Assembly (NCBI RefSeq): GCF_010686655.1
Contig: NZ_JAAGVY010000042.1
Coordinates: forward strand, 1-39,208
Reading direction: 5' to 3'
Length of the DNA stretch: 39,208 bases
Source: Cryomorpha ignava
GTDB taxonomy: Bacteria > Bacteroidota > Bacteroidia > Flavobacteriales_D > Cryomorphaceae
The translations under genes and the position numbers were made by a program. Below, piece by piece: positions 9,901 to 17,161 of the stretch. The stretch's first letter is position 1, and each line of letters starts with the position of its first letter. The notes below the pieces were generated by a model. The model did no database searches, was not told the origin of the DNA, and worked only from the letters and a program-made list of their open reading frames with translations.

Positions 9901-11261
9901 GAGCGAAACTCTTGATGAGTTTGAAAAATGTGAGCGTTGTGTATAGCCAAAATGAAGGAATTTTCTTACCGGGATATAATAGAAAATCAAATATTATTGG
10001 GATGGATCCCGGATTTAATGCACCGGGGATTGACTTTGTGCTTGGGCATCAAATCAGTGATTTTAACAAGCAGGCTGCCCTCAAAGACTGGCTTGTGAAA
10101 AATCAATACATCAATCAGCAATATCTTGAATCATATACCGAAGACTTTAATCTTAGGGTAAATCTGGAGCCAATTCCAAATCTGCGTGTAGAGTTTAATG
10201 CTATCAGGAGTAAATCGCTTTTTGATGGATCATTTTACAGATACAACAACGACTTGCAACAATATTTGGAAGAGAGCCAATTCCAGTCGGGAAGTTTCAG
10301 CATTTCAATGAACGCCTGGTCAACTGTTTGGGTGAACGATAGAAATGATAATAGCAACAAGACGTTTGAGAATTTTAAAGATAATAGAAGTGCCGTATCA
10401 AATCGATTGGCGCGAGAGACGGGTTATTCCGATCCGGTTGCCGTAGGGTTTGCCGATGGATTTGGCGAGAGCTCTCAGCAGGTCATAGTTCCGGCGTTTG
10501 TAGCAGCTTATACCAATTCCGATCCCAATAAGGTAGCATTGACTATAGATGATTACACCCTTTTGGATGCAATCAAAAATCCGAGCTGGACGGTGAATTA
10601 TGACGGACTTTCTAAAATTCCGGCCATAGCCAAGATTTTTAGAAATGTAACCTTAGGTCATTCTTACAGAAGTACCTACAGCGTAAATAATTTTACGACC
10701 AATCTCAGCGCCGGATCAGATATAAGCGGTACTCCAACACGAGATAATTCTGAAGAGGCAAACTTTATAGCGATGAATCAGATTAATGCGATTACAATTT
10801 CAGAGCAACTAAGCCCACTTATTCGGATAGATATGACCTGGCAAAACTCGCTTATTACCAATTTTGAAATCAACAAGAACAGAACGCTGGCATTTAGTAC
10901 TACAAACTTTCAGCTTACCGAAAACCGAAGCGACGAATATGTAATTGGTCTGGGGTATCGCTTTCCCGATGTTGAAATTAAAATTGGAGGAAAGTCACGC
11001 AAAAGCGATTTAAATGTCCGTGCCGATTTAAGCATTAGAGACACCGAAGTAATAATAAGAAGAATGGCAGAAGGAACCAATCAGATAACTTCTGGCCAGA
11101 ACATTATTTCGATTAAAACAGCAATTGATTATGTGATATCTGACAGGCTGAATATTAGAGCGTTCTACGATCATCAGATCAATGAGCCAAAAATTTCTAT
11201 CTCATTCCCTACCTCGAATATAAATACTGGTATATCTTTGCGCTTTACCTTAACACAATAA
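3972..11261 (+). CDS. sprA: SprA (Sov), outer membrane translocon of the type IX secretion system
   Basis: This 2429-residue protein matches the length and organisation of SprA/Sov, the very large outer membrane beta-barrel through which T9SS cargo leaves the cell. It is needed for gliding and secretion of adhesins and hydrolases. A signal peptide-like start (hydrophobic FFAIAALITFVWTGYA) is followed by a segment with GGNTVDIRPQGTAELTFGANI near residue 170, which in this family begins the conserved SprA N-terminal region. Long stretches of alternating polar and aromatic beta-strand pattern follow, and the C terminus is barrel-like (ISLRFTLTQ). A charged Lys/Glu linker sits at about 1950-1970. 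The start appears to be TTG at 3972: an in-frame TAG lies at 3963-3965, and the first downstream ATG is more than 100 codons away and would lose the signal peptide. Cotranscription with ruvA is likely. Confidence 0.96.
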   Translation: MGLHTKNIWQFFAIAALITFVWTGYATIPNINRSVVNLPEFKVTPKAEILAVDSPEVDLKYPIGDNLNPFGGSSGRINLTDPSNVDNVIEYDPETGKYYFYQRIGSGIDYRNPTVMTFDEYMAYVNGNSVNEYWKEIRSADQIASDDDDGPDPFRPSLEINNKAFDRIFGGNTVDIRPQGTAELTFGANINKNENPQIPVNQRRITTFNFDQRIQLNVVGQIGDKLKLSTNYNTEATFDFENQTKIEYTGYEDEIIQKIEAGNVSMPLNNSLISGSQSLFGFKTELKFGRLTATTLFSQERGQKKEINVQGGAQKQEFIIGVDNYEANRHYFLSGYFRAAYNNALKSLPVVNSGVQITRIEVWAVNQTANVQDARNIIGFTDLGEGEPFQNPVLPIEIGDFPLNNFPDNGQNQLYSIVSNNQQIRDFSQSSEALANLGLVNGRDFERLSNARQLSPNEYTFNQRLGFISLNQSLNNAEVLAVAYQYTLNGRTYQVGNLSNDGFTAPDALFLKLLKSTVVDIKSPLWDLMMKNVYSLGAYQVNSNEFLLNVWYNDPTEGVDVPVIPIPEVQDTPLLQIMELDKLDQNSNPRPDGRFDFIDGAATTGGTINAQNGRIYFPVIEPFGQNLIDKLSTAGVSEDQINNIAYPQLYDSTKIVAQQNFLYLNRFELKGSYQSASSDEISLNALNIPQGAVQVTAGGVQLVENQDFTVDYNLGRVKILNSGLLESQTPIKISVESNTLFSIQTRRLMGARFDYKFNDKFTVGSTIMNLNERPLTQKVNIGDEPMNNTLWGLDAHFQDDSRFLTDFVDAIPLINTKEVSNVDASIEFAQLIPGHNKAVGKSGTAYIDDFEGTISQIDLRNFASWGLASIPQNQPQIFPEAALSNDRTLGYNRANMAWYVIDPLFFRNDNITPDNINPTRHYQREVTEGEVFPDKDLPAGTPANIATFDLSFYPQERGPNNYDAEATALSAGINPQTGDLLNPESRWGGLQRAINTTDFEQTNVEFIQFWIMDPYNTDNRDFLGTAGNSNGKLLINLGNVSEDLLRDGQMSFENGLPLDPNNPNGLLTDTTAWARVPITQSIVNAFDNTTNSNAAQDVGFDGFDDAGERAYFAEFIDRINALPGVSSTVASRANGDPSSDNYQHFRSGTYDDEQADIVDRYRLFNGSQGNSITTQDSDPGFPQQATTLPTTEDVNQDLTLAEAESYYQYEVDMPDPQVSPGDWQVGNNYITDVVDGVAPDGRLVKWYQFKIPVREGKSINNIQDLRSIRFMRLVTKGFETPLVLRFARLELIRGEWRRYGQTLREGEVVPGQPGETEFDILAVNIEENSQRTPLNYVTPPGISREIDAGTANLRSLNEQSLVLRVRNLGDGDARAAFRSLDIDMRMYGNLEMFIHGETINENNPIAFGDVSVFVRLGSDFDQNFYEYEIPVKPTGLNSSSTPQNIWPEENNMKIEFEKLQAAKNSRNQSNFPDNEIYVQSDGDRRIRIKGNPVLSSVRTIMIGVRNPNSNGDPTYGNIWSSDDAKSESAEIWVNELRLTDFNNDGGWAAVGRINTKLADFATVSLAGNISTPNFGSLGSRVAERPQETSMGYDASSNVNLDKFLPEESGVKIPMYIGQAEQVVIPRFDPLSPDLELDEVDEGLSPSEQKELRKRSQSYVRRRSINFTNVRKDRVNSDKKPRIYDVENLNATFAYSDRHAYDFNTAFDNQRQFRFGLGYNFNAQPKNYKPFATSKFLRSSDYLALVRDFNFTLVPKNISFRSDINRTYNEQQFRNVSEGFDFEQPVLYTKTFNWLRTYDVQHDLTSSIRLGYSANNLAYIDESIGKVDKSDRDSYNDYRDTVWNSIKDFGTNVTFNQSVSANYKVPINKIPILDWVSTDLRYTGSYNWQRAPFSQDSLGNTIQNSRTLSLNGQLNFLTLYNKVGYFKKVNQKFQRQSRGTGRSLTTNSRTPQKGKGEEESEAEKEKKDENKITVFDYGAKLLMSLKNVSVVYSQNEGIFLPGYNRKSNIIGMDPGFNAPGIDFVLGHQISDFNKQAALKDWLVKNQYINQQYLESYTEDFNLRVNLEPIPNLRVEFNAIRSKSLFDGSFYRYNNDLQQYLEESQFQSGSFSISMNAWSTVWVNDRNDNSNKTFENFKDNRSAVSNRLARETGYSDPVAVGFADGFGESSQQVIVPAFVAAYTNSDPNKVALTIDDYTLLDAIKNPSWTVNYDGLSKIPAIAKIFRNVTLGHSYRSTYSVNNFTTNLSAGSDISGTPTRDNSEEANFIAMNQINAITISEQLSPLIRIDMTWQNSLITNFEINKNRTLAFSTTNFQLTENRSDEYVIGLGYRFPDVEIKIGGKSRKSDLNVRADLSIRDTEVIIRRMAEGTNQITSGQNIISIKTAIDYVISDRLNIRAFYDHQINEPKISISFPTSNINTGISLRFTLTQ

Positions 11262-11272
11262 AATTTTAAGAA

Positions 11273-11650
11273 ATGAATATTCCGAGCGATCTCAAATACA
11301 CAAAAGACCACGAGTGGGTTAAAGTACAAGGTAATACTGCGACAATTGGCATTACAGATTTTGCCCAGAGCGAGCTAGGTGATATTGTATTTGTTGAAAT
11401 AGAAACAACAGGCGAGGACCTTGATGCCGGAGAGGTATTTGGTACAATTGAAGCTGTAAAGACAGTTTCAGATCTCTTTATGCCTTTTAAAGGAAATGTA
11501 AAAGAGTTTAATTCAGAGTTGGAAGCAAGCCCCGAGATGGTAAATGAAGATCCTTACGGAAAGGGTTGGATGATCAAAATCGAGTTTGAAGGAGATTTAG
11601 ACGATTCTGAATTGCTAGACGCAGAAGCGTATAAAGACCTTGTTGGATAA
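11273..11650 (+). CDS. gcvH: Glycine cleavage system H protein
   Basis: This 125-residue protein covers the whole lipoyl domain. It starts with [14 protein letters not shown], and the motif [15 protein letters not shown] places the lipoylated lysine at residue 63. The GKGWMIKIE segment follows at about 97-105. GcvH carries the aminomethyl group on its lipoyl arm between the P, T and L proteins during glycine breakdown. The other gcv genes are not in this window. The gene begins 11 bases after sprA and overlaps the VanZ-like gene, so it probably sits in the ruvA-sprA operon. Confidence 0.96.
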   Translation: MNIPSDLKYTKDHEWVKVQGNTATIGITDFAQSELGDIVFVEIETTGEDLDAGEVFGTIEAVKTVSDLFMPFKGNVKEFNSELEASPEMVNEDPYGKGWMIKIEFEGDLDDSELLDAEAYKDLVG

Positions 11651-12038
11651 AAAGAAATCATTTTTACAATCATATTGGGGGGCTGCTCTTTGGGCAGCCT
11701 TCATTATGCTGCTATGTGGCCTACCCGGCCAGGACTTGCCGAATATTGATTTTTGGGAAATCGATATTGAAGACAAGATCGCTCATTTAGGCGTTTTTGG
11801 TATTCTCGGTTTTCTAATGGTTTATGGTTTTATTCGCAAAAATTCACAGAAAAACATTTCGCGAAAGCATATTCTTATCCTCATTCTTGCCGCCACGGCT
11901 TACGGTGCTCTCACTGAGATTTTACAGGGATTGCTCTTCCCATCACGCTTTGCAAGCCTTTCCGATTTTCTTGCCGATTCGCTTGGTGCAATTCTCGGCA
12001 TAGTTATTGCAAAAAAGTTACTTGTAAAACAACGTTAA
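11640..12038 (+). CDS. VanZ-like family membrane protein
   Basis: The 132-residue product has about four hydrophobic segments: [44 protein letters not shown] and the C-terminal GAILGIVIA. It has the VanZ-family signature of an acidic loop and the ending [18 protein letters not shown]. The family is named after VanZ, which gives teicoplanin resistance, but most members have no established role. The start is probably TTG at 11640, overlapping the gcvH stop by 11 bases, which suggests translational coupling. A VanZ-like gene after gcvH is a common arrangement in this group. Resistance should not be assumed from this hit. Confidence 0.85.
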   Translation: MLDKKKSFLQSYWGAALWAAFIMLLCGLPGQDLPNIDFWEIDIEDKIAHLGVFGILGFLMVYGFIRKNSQKNISRKHILILILAATAYGALTEILQGLLFPSRFASLSDFLADSLGAILGIVIAKKLLVKQR

Positions 12039-12064
12039 AAAAAGTGCTGCGCAGCTTCTTTTTT
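12037..12064 (+). terminator. Rho-independent terminator-like hairpin after the VanZ-like gene
   Basis: A run of A, a GCTG/CAGC stem and a run of T form a hairpin directly after the stop codon of the VanZ-like gene. It plausibly ends the ruvA-sprA-gcvH-VanZ transcript. Confidence 0.6.
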
Positions 12065-12084
12065 GACAACTAAACCAAATTGTC

Positions 12085-12768
12085 ATGATTGAAAAGAAAA
12101 ACCGGGACTACCGTCTCGAAAGATTCCGCGCGCCTTTATTTTTTCTAGGCTTATTATTCTCATCGGCTTTTGTCTTAACCGCTTTTGAGTGGAAGACTTA
12201 TTCCGACATACCCACCATTGACAAATCAGATCGCGCCAACCGCGATTTACCTGATGAACCTATTTTTATTGCTGTACCGATGCAAAAACCGCTTCCGCCT
12301 CCGCCGGCACCAAAGCCCGTGATTGATGAATTGGTACTTATTGATGACGACAAAAAAATTGATTTGATTTTGGATATACCAAATTTTGAACCGGAAGATG
12401 AGCCTGTAATATCCGTCATATCAGCGAAAGCAGAAGTCGTAACTGAAGAAGTTATCGAATTGCCTTTTGTAGATGAATGGCCGTCATTTCCAGGAGGCGA
12501 TACTGCACGAGTAAAATATTTGATGGCGAATGTAAACTATCCTGATAAAGCCAAGCATGTGGGAGTTCAAGGTACAGTGTGGGTGGAATTTATAATTGCA
12601 AAAGACGGGAGTATAGAGGACGCAGTAGTAATAAGAGGCGTTGGTGCCGGTCTTGATGAAGAAGCCCTGCGGGTTGTAAACGAAATGCCGAGGTGGACTC
12701 CCGGAAAACAAAGAGGACTTCCCGTGAAGGTGCGTTTTAGGTTGCCGATAAAATATACTTTGCTGTAG
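12085..12768 (+). CDS. Energy transducer TonB (first of a tandem pair)
   Basis: This 227-residue protein has the TonB plan. A short basic cytoplasmic N terminus precedes a single inner membrane helix (about residues 14-31, PLFFLGLLFSSAFVLTAF) and a Pro-rich periplasmic stretch (PLPPPPAPKP near 70-80). The C-terminal TonB domain runs from FPGGD near 135 through YPDKAKHVGVQGTVWVEFII to the final PIKYTLL. The protein should carry proton-motive energy from an ExbBD complex to TonB-dependent outer membrane receptors; no exbB or exbD is in the window. It is a paralogue of the next gene, with the same EWKTY after the helix and the same C-terminal domain, but the linker differs and lacks the long acidic run. 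The ATG at 12085 follows the terminator by about 20 bases. Confidence 0.9.
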   Translation: MIEKKNRDYRLERFRAPLFFLGLLFSSAFVLTAFEWKTYSDIPTIDKSDRANRDLPDEPIFIAVPMQKPLPPPPAPKPVIDELVLIDDDKKIDLILDIPNFEPEDEPVISVISAKAEVVTEEVIELPFVDEWPSFPGGDTARVKYLMANVNYPDKAKHVGVQGTVWVEFIIAKDGSIEDAVVIRGVGAGLDEEALRVVNEMPRWTPGKQRGLPVKVRFRLPIKYTLL

Positions 12769-12770
12769 TG

Positions 12771-12940
12771 AGTTTTTAGTTTTTGGTGCTTTGTTTTTAG
12801 ACTTGTACTTTAACGTGCTGAAACTCTAAAAGGATAATAGTTAGGTTTTTCAGTACTATATTTAAAAGTTAGAGGCACAGAGTACATTACGGAGCCCAGA
12901 ATGAGACCAAACACTAAGAACTAAAAACCAAAAACAAGAA
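12771..12940. repeat. Inverted repeat in the gap between the two tonB genes
   Basis: The 301-base gap (12769-13069) holds T-rich sequence with TTTTTAGTTTTTGGT near 12773-12787 and an A-rich near-complement around 12919-12935 (ACTAAAAACCAAAAACA). The arms are about 120 bases apart and could pair in RNA over roughly 15 bases with one mismatch and a wobble. No ORF is visible between the arms. TATATTTTCGCC near 13033 may be a variant -7 element for the second tonB gene. The structure might be a terminator or a small inserted element. Confidence 0.4.
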
Positions 12941-13069
12941 TCAAATTAACATTTCGAGGCATAGTATTTGGTAACTTTGACTATCAAAATGAAGAGAATT
13001 ACAAAAAACTACACCATTATTTAAAGAACTTTTATATTTTCGCCTAATACTGGTTATAAAACCAACACC

Positions 13070-13738
13070 ATGGAATTAAAAAAGAGCATTAACGCAAATT
13101 TGGAGAAAAAGCGGATTCCGCTGATAATCATTGGAATACTGTTTTCTACAGCATTAGTTCTGGTAGCTTTTGAATGGAAAACTTACGAAACGGAGATAGC
13201 TTCGCTCGGTCAGCTTGACATTGATTTGATTGAAGAAGAGATTATTCCTATTTCACAACAACAACCGCCACCACCTCCACCACCACCAGCGCCCACTACA
13301 GTTATTGAAATTGTAGAAGATGAGAAAGAAATTGAAGAAGAGCTGGTAATTGAAGATATGGAAGTGGATGAAGATACCGAGATTGAATTTATTGAGGAAG
13401 CCACGGAAGAAGTTGCCGAAGAGCAGATTTTTACCATTGTTGAAGAAATGCCTTCATTTCCAGGTGGTGAGCCGGCAATGATGAAATATCTGGCCAATAA
13501 TATTAAGTATCCCGCTATTGCCAAAGATGCCAACATACAGGGGACTGTTTATGTAACTTTTGTGGTAAACGAGAAAGGTGAAGTAAAAGACGTTAAGGTA
13601 CTCCGCTCAATTGGCGGTGGAACAGACGAAGAAGCCATTCGCGTAGTTCAAAGCATGCCTAAATGGAAGCCCGGGAAACAAAGAGGTAAAGCAGTAAAGG
13701 TTCAGTACAACCTGCCAATCCGATTTACTTTACGATAA
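13070..13738 (+). CDS. Energy transducer TonB (second of a tandem pair)
   Basis: The 222-residue protein has a basic N terminus, one membrane helix (IPLIIIGILFSTALVLVAF, about 16-34) and a run of eight prolines near residues 66-73. A very acidic linker (about 80-125) follows, and then a C-terminal TonB domain from FPGGEPAMMKYLANNIKYP to LPIRFTLR. The C-terminal half closely matches the upstream gene (GTVYVTFVVNEKGEVKDV, MPKWKPGKQRGKAVKVQ), so the pair arose by duplication. The acidic linker probably keeps the periplasmic stalk extended. A strong hairpin terminator follows the stop, and the 331-base spacing from the first tonB suggests its own promoter. Confidence 0.92.
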   Translation: MELKKSINANLEKKRIPLIIIGILFSTALVLVAFEWKTYETEIASLGQLDIDLIEEEIIPISQQQPPPPPPPPAPTTVIEIVEDEKEIEEELVIEDMEVDEDTEIEFIEEATEEVAEEQIFTIVEEMPSFPGGEPAMMKYLANNIKYPAIAKDANIQGTVYVTFVVNEKGEVKDVKVLRSIGGGTDEEAIRVVQSMPKWKPGKQRGKAVKVQYNLPIRFTLR

Positions 13739-13760
13739 GCTAAGGCCTCACTAAAAATTT

Positions 13761-13790
13761 AAAAACCTTCTCATTTGAGAGGGTTTTTTT
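13761..13790 (+). terminator. Rho-independent terminator after the second tonB
   Basis: AAAAACCTTCTCA, a TTT loop and GAGAGGGTTTTTTT form a stem followed by a T run, starting 23 bases after the tonB stop. It separates the TonB gene from the deoC operon. Confidence 0.8.
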
Positions 13791-13811
13791 ATGTCACGAT
13801 TTTGATTGTGC

Positions 13812-13819
13812 TATATTTG
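13812..13819 (+). promoter_or_regulatory. Bacteroidetes -7 element (TATATTTG) for deoC
   Basis: TATATTTG fits the TAnnTTTG consensus and ends 18 bases before the deoC ATG, the same distance range as at gmd and cyoE. The T run of the preceding terminator lies roughly where a -33 element would be. Confidence 0.5.
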
Positions 13820-13837
13820 ACTTTATAAATGTTTTAA

Positions 13838-14731
13838 ATGGAATTAAAATTACGGCATAAGCCAATAGATCAGGTAGGTATTGAGGAACGATGTGCACGG
13901 TTTAAGACACGCAGCATTAAAACCGATGCCAAGATGCAAGGTCTTAAAATGGCTCTCAGTATGATTGATTTAACCACTCTGGAAGGGAAAGACACTGCTG
14001 GGAAAGTGCGTCAGATGTGCTATAAGGCCATGCATCTGCATGATGAACTTCCGGGTTTACCAACGGTTGCAGCAGTATGTGTCTATCCCGAAATGGTGGC
14101 GAGTGCACGAAAATATCTGGGTTCATCAGGTGTGAAAATAGCATCGGTGGCGACCGCATTTCCATCCGGTCAAACAAATCTTGATATTAAGCTCGCAGAT
14201 ACAAAGCAGGCGATAGATGCAGGTGCTGATGAAATAGACATGGTAATTTCGCGCGGAAAATTTCTTCAGGGCGATTATAATTTCGTGTTTGATGAAATAT
14301 CTTCCATTAAAGAAGCTTGCGGAAATAAGCGGCTCAAAGTAATTCTTGAGACCGGCGAATTGGGCGATCTGGAAAATGTAGCTCTCGCAAGCCGATTGGC
14401 AATTGATGCCGGCGCAGACTTTATCAAAACCAGTACCGGAAAAATTCAACCGGCAGCAACAATGGAGGTTACCCTCGTGATGCTTGAAGTAATACGCGAT
14501 TATTATTTTGAAACCGGAAAAATGGTGGGCATGAAACCTGCTGGTGGAATTTCTAATTCCAAGCTGGCACTGCATTATCTCATTATGCTCAAAGAAACCC
14601 TCGGCGATGCCTGGCTCACCAATGAGTGGTTTAGATTTGGCGCAAGCTCGCTGGCAAATGACTTGCTAAAACAATTGGTTAAACAAACCACCGGAGTTTA
14701 TCAATCTGGAAATTATTTTGCATTAGACTAA
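13838..14731 (+). CDS. deoC: Deoxyribose-phosphate aldolase
   Basis: This 297-residue protein is a class I aldolase that splits 2-deoxyribose 5-phosphate into glyceraldehyde 3-phosphate and acetaldehyde. The Schiff-base lysine is in DFIKTSTGK (Lys197), and the second active-site lysine is in GMKPAGGI (Lys233). The motifs MIDLTTLEGKDT, VCVYPE and EIDMVISRG are also present. It is longer than the E. coli enzyme (about 260) and resembles the extended DeoC type by its N-terminal and C-terminal extensions. The stop at 14731 is followed one base later by the aldehyde dehydrogenase ATG, so the two are cotranscribed. The dehydrogenase may oxidise the acetaldehyde product (inference). Confidence 0.94.
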   Translation: MELKLRHKPIDQVGIEERCARFKTRSIKTDAKMQGLKMALSMIDLTTLEGKDTAGKVRQMCYKAMHLHDELPGLPTVAAVCVYPEMVASARKYLGSSGVKIASVATAFPSGQTNLDIKLADTKQAIDAGADEIDMVISRGKFLQGDYNFVFDEISSIKEACGNKRLKVILETGELGDLENVALASRLAIDAGADFIKTSTGKIQPAATMEVTLVMLEVIRDYYFETGKMVGMKPAGGISNSKLALHYLIMLKETLGDAWLTNEWFRFGASSLANDLLKQLVKQTTGVYQSGNYFALD

Positions 14732-14732
14732 T

Positions 14733-16190
14733 ATGGCTAAGAAAAACGATACTAATACGTGGTCGCTTTCACCGGCGCCCGAGAGTACTTCTCATATTCG
14801 AATAGACAAAAAGTACGATTTGTTTATCGATGGGAAGTTTACCCCTCCGCAGAGTAAAAAATATTTTAAAACCATTAATCCCGCTACTGAAGAAGTATTG
14901 GCAGAAATTGCCGATGCCAACGAAAAAGATGTGGACAGAGCTGTAAAGGCTGCGCGAAAGGCGTACACCAATGTATGGTCAAAAATGGAACCCAAGGAAC
15001 GTGCGAAATATATCTTTCGCATTGCCAGACTCTTGCAGGAGCGAGCAAGGGAGTTTGCGGTAATAGAATCAATGGATGGCGGTAAACCCATTCGCGAATC
15101 ACGCGATTTTGATGTTCCAACTGCTGCGGCTCACTTCTTCTATCACGCCGGCTGGGCAGATAAGCTGGAATATGCTTTTCCGGCTAAAAAGCCGAAATCG
15201 ATTGGAGTTGTTGGACAAATTATCCCTTGGAACTTTCCGCTTCTCATGGCCTCTTGGAAAATTGCTCCTGCACTCGCTGCCGGGAATACCGTTGTGCTCA
15301 AGCCCGCTGAAACCACTTCGCTTACGGCCTTAAAACTCGCTGAGCTTATCCGAGATTCTGGAATACCCGATGGTGTTGTGAACATTATAACCGGTGCCGG
15401 CGAAACCGGAAAAGCACTGGTAGAACATCCAGATATTGATAAAATAGCCTTTACCGGTTCTACAGCCGTTGGAAAAATGATTCAGCGCAGCCTCGCCGGA
15501 ACGAATAAAAAACTAACCCTTGAGCTCGGTGGAAAAGCGGCAAACATCATTTTTGAAGATGCTGCCCTCGATCAGGCAGTAGAGGGAATTATCAATGGTA
15601 TTTTCTTTAATCAGGGCCACGTATGTTGCGCCGGCTCACGCGTATTTGTGCAAGAAAGTGTAGTCGATGCTGTAACCCGGCGGCTTGAGCACCGCATGAA
15701 CAGCCTTATAATTGGCGATCCCTTAGATAAAAACACAGACATTGGAGCCATAAATTCCAAAGGTCAACTCGAAACGGTAAATAAATACCTGGAGTTAGGA
15801 CAAAAAGAAGGCTTTGAAATGTTCCAAGCCGGAAATGAACCACCTAAAAAAGGATTTTGGTGTAAGCCAACCCTTTTCAAAAATGTAGCCCAGAGCAGCA
15901 TTATCAGTAAAGAAGAAATTTTTGGTCCCGTACTCGTAATGCAAACGTTTAGAACGATAGACGAAGTAATAGACAAGGCAAACAATACGCCTTATGGTCT
16001 TTCTGCCGGAGTGTGGACGGATAAAGGATCAAAGATTTTCAACCTCACATCGCGTTTAAAGGCCGGCGTGGTATGGGCAAACACTTTCAATAAATTTGAT
16101 CCTACTTCACCTTTTGGCGGATATAAAGAATCCGGATTTGGCCGTGAAGGGGGAATTCAGGGATTATCTGCATATTTAAAATTTGACTGA
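14733..16190 (+). CDS. Aldehyde dehydrogenase, catalytic subunit (ALDH16 N-terminal half-like)
   Basis: The 485-residue protein is a full-length NAD(P)-dependent aldehyde dehydrogenase. The nucleotide-binding part has GVVGQIIPWNFPLLMASWKIAPALAAGNTVVLKPAE and FTGSTAVGK. Glu264 in TLELGGK is the general base, and Cys298 in QGHVCCAGSR aligns with the catalytic nucleophile. EEIFGPVL and FGGYKESGFGREGG complete the C-terminal part. The N terminus has a short extension (SPAPESTSHIRIDKK) before LFIDGKF. Its stop overlaps the start of the next gene in TGATG. Together the two products (485 and 304 residues) equal the length and order of the two-domain ALDH16 family, so they may act as one complex. Acetaldehyde from DeoC is a likely substrate (inference). 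Confidence 0.92.
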   Translation: MAKKNDTNTWSLSPAPESTSHIRIDKKYDLFIDGKFTPPQSKKYFKTINPATEEVLAEIADANEKDVDRAVKAARKAYTNVWSKMEPKERAKYIFRIARLLQERAREFAVIESMDGGKPIRESRDFDVPTAAAHFFYHAGWADKLEYAFPAKKPKSIGVVGQIIPWNFPLLMASWKIAPALAAGNTVVLKPAETTSLTALKLAELIRDSGIPDGVVNIITGAGETGKALVEHPDIDKIAFTGSTAVGKMIQRSLAGTNKKLTLELGGKAANIIFEDAALDQAVEGIINGIFFNQGHVCCAGSRVFVQESVVDAVTRRLEHRMNSLIIGDPLDKNTDIGAINSKGQLETVNKYLELGQKEGFEMFQAGNEPPKKGFWCKPTLFKNVAQSSIISKEEIFGPVLVMQTFRTIDEVIDKANNTPYGLSAGVWTDKGSKIFNLTSRLKAGVVWANTFNKFDPTSPFGGYKESGFGREGGIQGLSAYLKFD

Positions 16191-17104
16191 TGGCAACGAA
16201 AAAATCAAGTGAGAAAAAATCAGTACAATCAGCTGATCTTCCAATAAATAAAACATACAAGCTTTTTATCAACGGAGCTTTTCCTCGTACAGAAAGCGGT
16301 CGATATTTTCAGCTCGATGATGCTGACGGGAACTTTATGGCAAATATTTGCCTGAGTTCGCGAAAAGATTTCAGAAATTCTGTTGTGGCTGCACGTTCGG
16401 CCCAGCAAAGCTGGCAAGACAGAGCGGCGTTTAACAAATCGCAGATCGTTTATAGAATTGCTGAAATGCTCGATCAAAAAAGAGATCTTTTTGTAAATGA
16501 AATGATCCAAATGGGCTACAGCAAATCTGCTTCCGATAAGGAATTCACAGCCGCTGTAGATCTTGTGGTATACTATGCCGGCTGGTGCGATAAGTATATG
16601 CAGGTGTTTAGCAATGTAAATCCGGTTGCGAGTTCGCACTTCAATTTTTCAGTGCCCGAGCCTACGGGAATCGTTGCTACAATGGCGAGCGAAAAAACGG
16701 CATTAACCGGAATTATTCAGGCGATAATTCCACCAATCTGCGGTGGTAATACAGTGGTCGTGCTTTCAGCAGAAAAGTATCCGGCTACCGCTATAAGCTT
16801 TGCCGAAGTGCTTGCTACGTCTGATGTTCCGGCGGGAGTTGTGAATATCCTTACAGGAAAACGAGCAGAGCTCTATTCACATTTTGCTTCGCATATGGAT
16901 GTAAACGCAGTTGTAATTTGGGATGCTGAAAAAGCAGATGCCAAAAATGTAGGCGCGCTCGCTGCTGATAGCGTTAAACGAACACATTTTTACGAAAGTA
17001 AAACACCTGTAGTGGGCAATCCCGATTTGATTATGAACCTGCAGGAGACCAAAACAACTTGGCATCCTATCCAAAATATTTCTGGCTCAAAATCAGGATA
17101 TTAA
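16190..17104 (+). CDS. ALDH-like protein without catalytic domain (ALDH16 C-terminal half-like)
   Basis: The 304-residue product resembles the nucleotide-binding half of an aldehyde dehydrogenase: KLFINGAFPRTESGRYF, AARSAQQSWQDRAAFNKSQIVYRIAEML, GIIQAIIPPICGGNTVVVLSAEKYP and VPAGVVNILTG. It ends soon after the region where the catalytic domain should begin. It has no LELGGK motif and no catalytic Cys motif. The C terminus reads LQETKTTWHPI, an ending I associate with the second domain of ALDH16-type proteins. It is therefore unlikely to be a frameshifted enzyme: the reading frame is clean, the codon use matches the neighbour, and the start is coupled by TGATG. A structural or regulatory subunit for the preceding dehydrogenase is the best guess. 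Confidence 0.82.
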   Translation: MATKKSSEKKSVQSADLPINKTYKLFINGAFPRTESGRYFQLDDADGNFMANICLSSRKDFRNSVVAARSAQQSWQDRAAFNKSQIVYRIAEMLDQKRDLFVNEMIQMGYSKSASDKEFTAAVDLVVYYAGWCDKYMQVFSNVNPVASSHFNFSVPEPTGIVATMASEKTALTGIIQAIIPPICGGNTVVVLSAEKYPATAISFAEVLATSDVPAGVVNILTGKRAELYSHFASHMDVNAVVIWDAEKADAKNVGALAADSVKRTHFYESKTPVVGNPDLIMNLQETKTTWHPIQNISGSKSGY

Positions 17105-17133
17105 AAACCCAAGCATGGCAGTACAAATCTTTA

Positions 17134-17141
17134 TACCTTTG
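17134..17141 (+). promoter_or_regulatory. Bacteroidetes -7 element (TACCTTTG) for the gmd operon
   Basis: TACCTTTG matches TAnnTTTG exactly and ends 20 bases before the gmd ATG. It lies in the 57-base gap after the ALDH-like gene. A matching -33 TTG was not clear. Confidence 0.6.
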
Positions 17142-17161
17142 CAAAATTTAAATCAGGCTTA

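Noticed and set aside
11640-12038. Glycopeptide resistance from the VanZ-like gene
   Set aside because: VanZ-like proteins are widespread and mostly unrelated to resistance, and no other van genes are present.
14126-14575. 149-codon antisense frame inside deoC
   Set aside because: deoC is certain on the plus strand, and the antisense product has shadow-like composition with no motif.
16190-17104. Short ALDH as a frameshifted or decayed aldehyde dehydrogenase
   Set aside because: The frame is clean, overlaps the upstream stop in a coupled TGATG and ends in a conserved-looking ETKTTWHP tail; no continuation of the catalytic domain is seen downstream in any frame before gmd.
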